From: Bondarzewia mesenterica
Taxonomy: Eukaryota > Basidiomycota > Agaricomycetes > Russulales > Bondarzewiaceae
Direction: 5' to 3'
Length of the DNA: 26,609 nucleotides
NCBI GenBank assembly: GCA_004802705.1
Contig: SGPL01000192.1
Location: 28,552 to 55,160 of the forward strand
Under the pieces are notes generated by a model, which was given only the letters and a program-made list of their open reading frames with translations, had not been told where the DNA came from and ran no database searches. Within the stretch, counting starts at the first letter, position 1; every line of letters starts with the position of its first letter. Positions 9,641 through 19,165 of this stretch are shown one piece after another. The position numbers and the translations under genes were made by a program.

Positions 9641-9967
9641 CATTGGTGTTCAACATTGGCGTCTGAGCGCATATATGCATGAGTTGTAGAAGAATGAGAT
9701 AAGAAGTGCACACAGTGTTGACTTTATCATGGCCGACGAAGTCCTTGTACTGGTGGCAATGGCCGTCGCGTTCAACAACAATGAATGACTAAGCAAATCG
9801 GCGGGGCGAACTTAAGTCGTCGTCGTCGTGTAAGAATTCAATAGGCGGGAAATATGCACGAGATGATGTATGAGATAATGTACTGAGCAGGAATATGCAC
9901 AAAATATTGTATCAAGCATAATGTTGTGCGTTCGACATGCACGAGTAGCACTACTCAAATGGGGCAG
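9641..9967. other. Spacer, no gene
   Basis: Nothing coding is recognised. It contains GGCGAACTTAAG at 9805-9816, identical to 4642-4653 at the other side of the fragment cluster, followed by a short (GTC)n run. The 3' end of the Plavaka element must lie somewhere in this stretch, but I could not find matching terminal inverted repeats. Confidence 0.5.
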
Positions 9968-12900
9968 CTAATATACAGTAATGAAGGTATGCCGATCAGT
10001 ATGTGAGTTGACGTAGAAAAACTTGCATGTATCTAGGATGTTGCTGTTTGTCCACGTCCGCGCTGCTACTGGTCCAAACTTAGGCACGAGATGGACACTG
10101 CACTCTATAGATGATACCGTAATAATGCTCGCCAAATGCTTGCCATCCTTGTAGGCCCTGGAGATCTTGTACATACCGTGGTCGCCTTCAGGGCTGTTCA
10201 TGAAAGGTGTGAACCATTCAACATATGCGAGGAAACTAGGGTGCTCGATGCCGGCTGGAAGTATAGTGTCGTAACCTCGCTTTGAGATTCGAAAGATGGC
10301 GCACACTTGCACAACTTGATATCCTGAAAGTACGATAAATGAGTATTAAAGTAGACCTGATACATAACATTTACGACTTACCTTGAACGCCATGCGAATC
10401 TTCATCAACATCTTGTTCCACCAACACAGTATCGAACTGTGCAGGAACTCTCTTGCCATGCTTTGTCTGTCATGCTGGTCTGACGTGCACAACGTCCATA
10501 TACTCTGGCGCATCGAAGCCTTGAGGGTCCTAAATCCAGAACTTCATTTTGAACCAAACAGGAATGGTTTGGAAAGGTAAGTGTAGGGCGCCTGCAGTGT
10601 TTCGGACTCTGGCATTGGATAGATGAGGGTTGGCAAGGTGTATGATGAACTCACACAGAAGACTGTGAAAGTCGATGGCGCCGTACTCGCTAGCCAATGT
10701 TTTGAATGACACGCAGCGAGTGCTTGGATGCTGGGTCATTTTGAGATGCAAATGAGGTCGGATAGTTAGATAGGGAATGTCAGCAATGGGGATGTGGCCT
10801 TGAAGCCGCCATTGTATGAATAAGTCATGGTGCTGGATTTTCTCCTTCCGCGAGAGCCACCGCATCATTTGCGGGTACTCATCTTTCTGATTTGTCGCGC
10901 GGTAGGCATCTTTTGTGAGATTGATATGGAGACGTTCGGTGTACGCAGTGTCATAGTTATCCAGTGTCCCGAATAGCATGATTGAACTCGCAAAGTGCCA
11001 AAGTGAATGAAGCTTCAGTATCTTGAAGTTCTCATGAACTCCGAGCTGCACGAGTATGTCTTTATTGTCATGGAACTGACGAAGGGCATTCTCCATGTAC
11101 TGTAGAGTTTTAGTGCTGTGTGATGGGTACTGTGTGAGGTATGTGAAATCTAGCAATGCACGAACAGCGCAGATGAGATGACGAGGTGAGAGATTGTTTG
11201 GCAACTGCAGGTCGACTACGAGTCCCAAAAGGATGCGACAGATGTCCTTGTGTTCGATCCCAGAGATGTGCGACAGAGGGGAGATACCTCTGGAGAAAAA
11301 GTGAATACTATGGTTTGGCGGCATGCAGAGGCATCGCGCATCAATCTCAGATGGACCAAATGCGCTCTTCAACCATGAAATGAGATGTTTGATGACTCTT
11401 TGGTACAACTGATGCAGAATGTCAGAGGTGATAGATTGGAAGATGTTGACATATGGTAAGTCTTCCCAGAATGGACGATAAATCAGCTTAATGCCAGCCT
11501 GAAGGCAAGCTCGAGTGTAGACAGAGGATGGCTGATCGACTTGTGAGAGGGCATCAAGAACGGCATCAAGATTGCATGGCGAGCAGTGGGCAAGTTCTCC
11601 CAGCTCGTCGCGCAACACATCACAGGTCGGGAAGCCACTGGACTTGGTGCAGGTGACCAAACACTGCTCCGGGTAATCTCCGATAAAGCAAGTGAATATC
11701 GGATGGCAGCGTCGAAAGGTACCATCGGCACTGGCCATGATTTTTCCATTGACCCCATATCTTTTGAGCGGTTGAAGGATGCGCCATACACAGGCATGAA
11801 ATAGGTTTGTCAATGCACGATGACGGGCACTCTTATTGGTGATGTGCTCAAGATGAGTGGTAGGAAGATAACCTAGCAAGACATAAGCATGCCGAGATGG
11901 TTTGCAATGGATTTCTTTCGGGATATTGCCGATCGTCATATAAATTGGATATGCGGCTTTGTTCTGGAACAGAGTGAGCTGGGTTTTATCGGATGAAATG
12001 AGAATGGGGACAACTGTCCCTCCGCGCTGAGTTTGGTCTAGCGATTTCTGTGCAGGAGGATTAGATGAATCCTGTGCGATTGTAATACGAAAAACACACC
12101 TGAACAAACCACCACCACTGGCCTGTGTTCATGTTGCTATAGATCCGCGCCGTCTTCGTCTCATTGGCATAGTGTCACACAGGTGCAAATGTAAGGTGCG
12201 GCGCAAACTCTGGATCCCGCCATAATGCATGAACACAGTCCATGACATCTCGAAAGTACACATCGAACGCCGCGCCACTAATGATGATCTCCTTCCGTTG
12301 GAATTTGGGCCGCCCAGGAAGCAGGTCAATTTTGGCGTTCAGCTTGCGTAAGTTCTTGTACGATAAACCCAGTCATTCTACAACCTGAGATTATAATTTA
12401 ACATACAGTAGAAGTAGCAAATGCGTGAATACTTACCCCATCAATGCTCAAGAGATCCGAAATGGCTGTTGACCCTGAACTACGCATATTCGCCCAACGT
12501 GCGACCTCCCAGTCAATCTGAGAGATGAATGGGAACCACACGTTATGTGGATCTAACTCATTGCATCGCCGACGGTACTGCTCATAAATAGACGTGGACG
12601 AGTTGGCTCTGTTGACCGGCGCACCAGCGAGTTCATCAGGATATTCCTCAGTAAAGACGTCGTCCCATATAGAATTGATATTGTAAGTAACTGACTGTGG
12701 CTCATTATTGGGGGGATCAAGCATGTCTTCATCCATGGCTCGTGGGGCAGGGGACGCGGCTCGAGGCAGAGGTGGTGGGGGCTCCCACCCTGGGTCTAGT
12801 CCATATCCTTCTTGACCTTCGTCGACTTCATCGTCAGTGTCTAGATCAATCTCACAGTCTATGTTCTCTTCATCAAGTCAGTCATACTGTTCATGGTACC

Positions 12901-13285
12901 CGTAGTCATCTTCCACTTCCACTTCTACGATTTTTTGATATCAATATCAGAGGCGAAACATGGGATATGTACCAGAGCAGATACCTCCAAGATACTCGTC
13001 AATATTCTGGCCCCATTGAACGTCTTCACCATCATTGTCTGAAAGGTGCTCAGATAAGAGCGCCTCATCAGCCTGTGACTCATAGCCATGCTCCACAAAG
13101 TCGATATCCGAATCGTTATCATGAGCATCATCCTCGTCCATATCGGCATCAGAGTCATCCAGGCCAGGCATGTATGCTTCTCACGCGTGGTAGAGTGCCT
13201 GACATGATGGATTGCGAGACAGGCGGAGATGCTTGGAGTACCCAGCAATAGAAAAGGTAACGTTGCAGCCAGTGCAAATGCGCAT
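9968..13285 (-). mobile_element. Plavaka-type DNA transposase, five exons, six in-frame stops
   Basis: Cut-and-paste transposase of the Plavaka group (related to KDZ-type elements) common in Agaricomycetes. Exons on the minus strand: 13285-12973, 12924-12437, 12384-12100, 12047-10382, 10323-9968. All junctions are GT-AG and in phase, giving 1035 codons. An N-terminal CxxC...H zinc-finger-like motif (CTGCNVTF, KHLRLSRNPSC) is followed by an acidic linker. Then come DWEVARWANMRSSGSTA, LPGRPKFQRKEI, SSDKTQLTLF, YMTIGNIPKEI, RHAYVLLGYLPTT, NLFHAC, the HXXXF-rich core, and YTERLHINLTKDAYRATN. The C-terminus reads YVEWFTPF, GPVAARTW and SNILDTC. Stops fall at 13183-13181, 12880-12878, 12375-12373, 12177-12175, 10532-10530 and 10472-10470. 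Five are TGA best read as former CGA and one is TAG, probably from CAG. ATG is preceded by ACCACC. The copy is full length but dead, and its ends were not located. Confidence 0.9.
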
Positions 13286-13863
13286 GGTGGTTCTGCTTAG
13301 GAGTTGAGTTAACGAAAATAAAACAAATGATTAGCAAATATACAACGAATGGGTGAGAAAAACCGATATAAGGTTGAACTTTCCTACGTGGACACTTCTG
13401 ACTCCTGCCACGTCTCATTTTATCGCTCTTCCTCTTCCTGTTGTACTGTGCTCACAACAGCTTCCTGAAGCCTGCTCCACTTCTAATCAAAGTCGGTATG
13501 GATATGTGAACAGATACTAACGTAGAAGGTACGTGCCAGTACCCGTATGATTGGCTTTGATGGCCTTGCCCATTGTGGCCGAGTCGATCATGACACTTGA
13601 CAACTAATGATTATCTCAGGACCTCGTAAGGCAAAAATGAAGGTGCTCGCAAATCTCGGTCAGCAACGTCCAACTCAAAGTTTAATTGAATGAGCTCACT
13701 GGTAAAACCTCATAGTGTGGCGAAAACGTGGTCATAATGATGGTGATGACACCACAATGGGTGAAGGAGCTAAAAGGCCGCGCACAAGTTAAGTCTTCAA
13801 AAACCTACCATCCTCGCGCTGAGGCACTAAGACAATGTCGTAGGCACCAAGACCTCAGACGGT
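13286..13863. other. Region between divergent Plavaka and DUF6532 genes
   Basis: The two reading frames start head-to-head about 580 bp apart. I recognise no coding sequence here. Methionine- and basic-rich frames in this stretch lack motifs. Any promoter and possibly one Plavaka terminus should lie here, but no TATA box or terminal repeat is obvious. Confidence 0.55.
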
Positions 13864-16685
13864 ATGTTGGATGTGAAGAAATCTTCTACAATGAAGGGAA
13901 AAAGGTCCTCGGAAACAGCAGGGAAGCACGCCGGGACTGCCGCCACTTCCAAAAAACAAACGAGAACCGCCAAGCCTGTACCACGCAAGCTCAGTAAGTA
14001 CATAGTGCATGTGGGATCTCGAGTACTCACCAAACTTGTGCAAGAACGTGAGTACGCCTTCATAATGGATGGACCTGATGACGAGCCAAACGAGAAGCCG
14101 TGGGAGTTGAATAAGCAAAGTTTCCAGATGAAGTTTATGAAATACTCATGGTTGATCACACAGACAAGCTGCAGAAGTCCCAACAGGATGTCGCACGTGA
14201 ACACAGAGAAACGGGAGGAGCCACAGAGATCGAGATGAATGCCGACAGCAGTGATAACGAAAGAGCTCACGCAGAGTGAAGTCAAGAATTCGACAGTGGG
14301 ATGGAGGATGATAATGAGTTGATGGAGATGGCAAATGGAAACTCGAAAATGCTTCAGCAGATGTATACGACGGAGGTAAGCCAGTAAACTTACAGTTGAA
14401 ACCAGATCAAAGGGTGCTAACACATATCCCAGAGGCCACATTGGGACAACTCAGATGGAGCTGAAGAGGAAAACAATCGGGGTCGGCGTGATATTGTGAA
14501 CGAAGACAGCGACATTGAAGAAGAACAAGACGAAGGAAGAGATCGTAAAGAAGATAGAGATGATGGTGCAAACGGCAGTGCAAATGGTGGAGATGGCACA
14601 AACGGCGATGATGCGAATGGTGATGATGGGATGGGGGAAGACCACAATGAAGAACAACATGATGATATAGATGATGGTGCGGGTGATGGAGATCGCGGAG
14701 ATGGAGATCATGGATCAGATGGGGGCGATTACTTTGAGAGGGCCACCCACAGTGATGAAGATGACGGTGCCGATCATGGCAATGATGAGTCAGCAGGTAG
14801 TGAAGCCTCGATAGATGACGTAGTCCGCAACTTCCACGGCTCATCCAAACAAGCTGAGATAAACTCGATGTTCTCGGCCACAAAGCCTGTCAGCGGACGA
14901 GATACATATCATATGCAATCACATACCAATGGGGCCCGCTACGGTGCTGAATCTGATGGCTCCAACAATGAATCCCAGGTTCCACAGCCGTCTCGAGGAA
15001 AGATGCGAGATGGTACCTTGGAAAAAAGAGGAGGAATGCGGGGTGGCAAGACCACATGGCAGGCAGCGCCAGAGTCACATCGCCATGGCCAGCTTGGGAA
15101 TTCAGACCCCGCCTACACTGTACGATCTTCCACCACTTCGATGAATGGGCCTCGTGTCATCTCTCACAGCAAGGGCGCCTACAAGGAGAACTTGCAGGCA
15201 TTGTCTAAGCTTAAGCTCTCAACCAATGGTCGTGGAAAGTCAGCTAACAAACAGCAAGCAGAGGATTATGGACAGACGCATTTCAAGAATGAAGATAGTT
15301 CTGACGAGGGGATCGTCGTGTTAGCCCCCCGCAAGCAGCCAAAGGCTCACCATTTGGAGATGAAGATGCATTCAGTTCAAAGCAATTGCAATCACGGTGC
15401 TATTCGCATAAGTTCTCAATTTCTCAAGGATACTCATTATACTAATTCTGTTAGGAGGTCGAGAATGAGGATGATGACTCCGACGAGGAACGTGATTCGC
15501 CATTTCAGTTTCAGGGCCAATGCCATGAAAACGATAAAGGATGGCCTCGAGAGACTTGGCTTGCATGGCCGACTGCTAGCGGCAGGCTGTCCATGAAAAA
15601 ACAGTCACCGATAATCCATAAAGTGTTGACTGAGGTGGTCGACAAGGTTTTGGAGTACATCTGTTTCGAGGACGCTTTTCCTGAGATGGCTCAGTGCCTA
15701 CAGTTCAAGCGGACTACTATTGCCGGCATCGCCAAGAGCCTTGGCTATAATGCGGTCAAGCAATGAGTCAGGGTGGATGCACGCTATGTGAAGATGCTTG
15801 CAAGTATCGTGAGTCACTCAACCTGACTGCTATCGAGATAGTTGACAACCTTCTTCTGTCATGTATTGTAGCCTGAAGGCCATATCTGTCACCTCTGTGG
15901 GAAAGTGAAGGATGTTGTAGTCAACCTGCTCTTCGCCTACTACCCTCAGCAAGCAGGGAAGAGCAAAGAAGTCCTTGCACTACTTCATGGTTACAAATAT
16001 ATCTTCCCTGTCAACGAGAACGTGGGTTTTTTAAATTCGGATTTTGCACTCGCGCTGCGTTGACACCTTAGCTCTAGAACTCCATCATCGACGACAGCCC
16101 TTATATGCACCCCATCATCGCAGCCATCATATTTTGCCAATTCATCAAGCTCAAACTTTTTGATATCACTAAGTATACGTCCAGCATAAGAGAACGTGCT
16201 GACGAACATGAGGTTCTGGCAGCTATGGTAGCACTTGCTGCTATGGGCGTATGTACCTTTTTCTCTTTTTCTTTTTCATCGTGATGCTCTACTGATATCA
16301 GTGGATTGTTGATTAGGTTCACGGAGCACTCAGCGAATGGCAGACTAGGAGATGGCAGGAGATTTTCTTCACCAAAAACAGCTACACCATCGACTATCAC
16401 AAACATTTGGCATCTCTGAAAGCTATTCGCAAGAAGAACAAGGTCGGATACCATAACTTAGTTGCAGACATTTTCGATGCCGCATCGTGAGTGTTGTCAA
16501 CTTTCGGAAACATCCTCTCATGCGTGCAGGTTCAAATTGACGATATCATGCATCACTATCAACAGGGCAACAGGGTTGCGAGCACTCCAGTTGGTGAGTG
16601 GACTGCCGCGATTGTGGACAACGAATCAATTATAGGACTTGCACTCGCAAACAAGCAATCAACTCTGCGAGCGAAGAGAACTTGA
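13864..16685 (+). pseudogene. DUF6532 domain protein, decayed, about eight exons
   Basis: A basidiomycete-expanded family of unknown function. Exon 1 (13864-13993) is basic (MKGKRSSETAGKHAG). Exon 2 (14045-14375) carries DGPDDEPNEKPWELNKQ. Exon 3 (from 14433) is an acidic, Asp/Gly/Asn-rich low-complexity stretch of about 100 residues plus a polar linker. Exons at 15455-15808, 15872-16021, 16078-16248, 16317-16486 and from 16530 hold the conserved C-terminal domain: EVVDKVLEYI, FEDAFPEM, HGYKYIFPVN, YMHPIIAAIIFCQF, MVALAAMGVHGALSEWQ and HKHLASLKAI. Breaks: a one-base slip near 14124, TGA 14277-14279, a slip near 15355, TGA 15764-15766. Both TGAs are plausible former CGA codons. The splice into 15455 and the terminal frame (stop 16633-16635 or 16683-16685) are uncertain. 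The adjoining transposase suggests a repeat-associated gene. Confidence 0.75.
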
Positions 16686-17380
16686 TCCTTGCAGCGTGTC
16701 TAATTTGCGGGTACGTCGTGTCGTGCCTTTTCTCATGTCCAACGCTTTTGCTCATCGCTTAGTGTTGCAGTATACTTTTCTGGCTTCTGGCTTCTGATTT
16801 GCTTCTGTTTCATCTTACACTATATTTTTCAAGTCTCGTCGGTCATTTACAATCTTTCGCCCGCTTTTAATCTAATTTTGTTTGTATAGCTTTTTCATTT
16901 TTGACAGCATTGGCCATTCCACCCCCACTCATCTGATAGTTATGCATAATCTATATCCGCTAATCTACAGCTTCTGAGTACTTATTTATTGATTATCACT
17001 GTACGAAAAGATCTAAAATAGAGTGTTATGTCTTGGTTTTTGTATGTTATTGTCTGATTATTATAAGGCAATTTACAGTAATTAGATAAAAATAAGAATG
17101 TGCTTAGTTTCAAGCCACACAATGATAAGCTCTTATAACTTATCAATTAGATGAAAATAAGAATGTGCTCAGTTATAAGCTCTACAGTGATAAGCTATTG
17201 TAACTTATCAATTAGACAAAAATAAGAATGTTCTCAGTTATGTAATAATAAGCTCTTGTAACTTGTGGATTAATATAACATATTAGATGGCAATAAGTCG
17301 TAAATCGAAAAGGGGAGATAAGTTAAAACAGGTAAGCTGTTATTATCTGTTATTATCTATTATAACATCTTATATACAAG
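16686..17380. other. AT-rich non-coding stretch
   Basis: Strongly AT-rich with many stops in all frames. It begins with the T-rich 3' flank of the DUF6532 relic and includes the 65-bp tandem repeat described separately. The right part repeats TTATTATCTGT-like steps near 17339-17365. No gene is seen. Confidence 0.7.
17091..17285. repeat. 65-bp tandem repeat, three copies
   Basis: Units start at exactly 17091, 17156 and 17221, each opening AATAAGAATGT. Copies 1 and 2 share the ending ATCAATTAGA; copy 3 is diverged and shorter. The tail of an older copy (ATTAGATAAA) precedes 17091. Each good unit contains the inverted pair TGATAAG...CTTATCA, giving a small hairpin. The array lies just beyond the 3' end of the gag-like relic. 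Confidence 0.85.
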
Positions 17381-18424
17381 TTAGGTTTTTGCAGATGTTG
17401 ATGAGGGGAGCAAGACTTGGAAGGTGAAGAGGTCGCTAAAATTTCTAGACTCGGAGAGCTTGAGGTCGTTTTGCCGCCCGACCCAACTTCGAACGGCCTT
17501 ATCGAAGTTGAGCACGACATCGAGGCCTGCTGTGATGAATAAGCCAAGGATGTATCACTTATAGACCACAAGCTCGCGTCTACGGTGCGGATACAGGTAG
17601 AGGACACCCTGCTTGTATTTGTCCCAGGCCAGGGCCCAGTCAGGCTGAGATGTGATGGAACGCTTGGGTCGCGACCCTCCGGCAGTGATAACCTCGAAGT
17701 CTCCAAGGTGCTTGATCTCGTGTGGGTCCCCTTTCAAGGAGAAGTGTGACGTGATAATTTTGTCGAAATTGACGTAGGTATTTTGAATGATGTCATCTCA
17801 GACAGAGGGCGGGACGTCGGGAAGGTCGGGCTGTGAGGCAATTTCTGATTTGACAAACTTGACGTCCCGCACATAATTGGATTTGAGGTCGAGGGTGAGC
17901 CTAAGCTCTGCGTCGAGGGAGTCACCTCCTCCCTGCCCAAATGTGAACAAGGTAGGGTTAATGGGCTTCTTTGCAATTGCCAGCCTATCCTCAGCCTCCT
18001 CGTCATCAGTCCTGGCCCACTTGAGACTGAGGGTCTGAGCATGGCCCCCACTAATGGGGGACTCAGAACGGTCTCTGCTGGGCTGAGGTTCGACATCCTC
18101 TGGCTCAGGTTGCCTATCTTCAGGTTCTCCAACAGCCCTTCTTCCATCATCGACTGCCTCAAGCTGCCTGAAATAGTCATCATAGGCCAGCCCGTGCTCA
18201 TCCTCGCTGATAGGCTGGGCATCTGATGAACTCGAGTCCGGGTTGCTGAAGAGCGAGGCGAGGATTTGGCGTGAGGCTTGTGCTCTCGAAATGCATGAGC
18301 GCCGATACTCCTCGACGACGGACTCGCAGGCCCTGGTGACACCGGCAAGGAAAGTGGACTCGCTGGGGCTGGACCCCTGAGTCTAGCTGATGGATGACTG
18401 TGTCGGCGAACCATCATGCGACAT
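17381..18424 (-). pseudogene. Gag-like protein of a DIRS-like retroelement, three stops
   Basis: The frame begins MSHDGSPTQSSIS and runs about 347 codons to TAA at 17383-17381. The order fits the N-terminal protein of mushroom DIRS-like elements: a coiled segment ending ISRAQASRQI, a long acidic Pro/Glu/Asp linker, FTFGQGGG, then DIIQNTYVNFDKI, HLGDFEVITAGG, SQPDWALAWDKYKQGVLYLY, PHRRREL, YILGLF and NFDKAVRSWVGRQ. Stops: TAG 18385-18383, TGA 17800-17798 (Trp position in relatives) and TGA 17557-17555 (Arg position). A few residues are missing in the ILGLF...NFDKA stretch. No zinc knuckle is seen. Neither RT nor recombinase follows, so only one gene of the element is left. Confidence 0.68.
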
Positions 18425-19129
18425 TTGAGTTGAGATGGGAGGAATGACAAAATGTGAATTGCAATGAGCACGAGGTGAATGCACCTAGAAACAAGAAAGC
18501 GTGAGCTGCAGGCATTGCGTGACACTGTCAAGGTACGGACCTGGCAAGATGGAAGAGAGAGCTGCAAGAGAGCGCCTCCTGAGCCCATCCTCTATATCTC
18601 GCCCGACGTGGGATGAGTCATCACACAGGGGCCATTCGTGGTGGGTTCACCACAGCCCCTGAGCAACTCCACGGTGGTCCGTGCATTCGTGCGCTGCACT
18701 CATCCTGAGTGCTGCCCGAGGATGCTTCTGCCCAGCAAGGGAGGGCTGCCAGCGAGCCATCGCTTTGATAAGCATGCGTGGTCGATTAGACTTGTGTAAA
18801 CCTACGTTTTAAACCCGATAAAAGACGCGCGTGCTCCATTGACCAAAGCAGCCAGCCACGTGATCACGTATCAGAATTGTGTGAGACGGTAAAGTCCATC
18901 GAGCCCCGGTCCATGGAATGCGACTCGCTTATATAACTTGGGGAAGCTCCGACTGCGTCGGTGCAGACCTTGCTTGCGTGGAATTGATCAGATGACACGC
19001 AGGTGGTGTCGAGCACTACACCAATCAGATGGGTACATTTTATTGTAAGCAGGGGTTCATCGCTAGCATTGTAAGTAATATGTAACGAGGTACAGTAGAC
19101 AAGATCAAAATGCGAGCTCTAGCACAACA
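18425..19129. other. Spacer upstream of the gag-like relic
   Basis: No gene is recognised. Features of note are CACGTG at 18857-18862 followed by the palindrome GTGATCAC, and a TATATAA string at about 18930, which reads as a TATA box on either strand. These may be remains of the retroelement's promoter, since it would transcribe leftward into the gag-like frame, but the 500-bp distance makes that tentative. Confidence 0.4.
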
Positions 19130-19165
19130 GAAAAGAATGAGAGTCCAATGGCCGAGGGTGCACAC

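Noticed and set aside
14407..14883. His/Leu/Ser-rich minus-strand frames
   Set aside because: Antisense of the acidic Asp/Gly repeat of the DUF6532 gene; composition follows from the repeat.
17734..18588. 284-codon minus-strand frame starting MGSGGALLQL
   Set aside because: It is out of register with the gag-like frame, whose residues match the family; this one has no motif and is a shadow.
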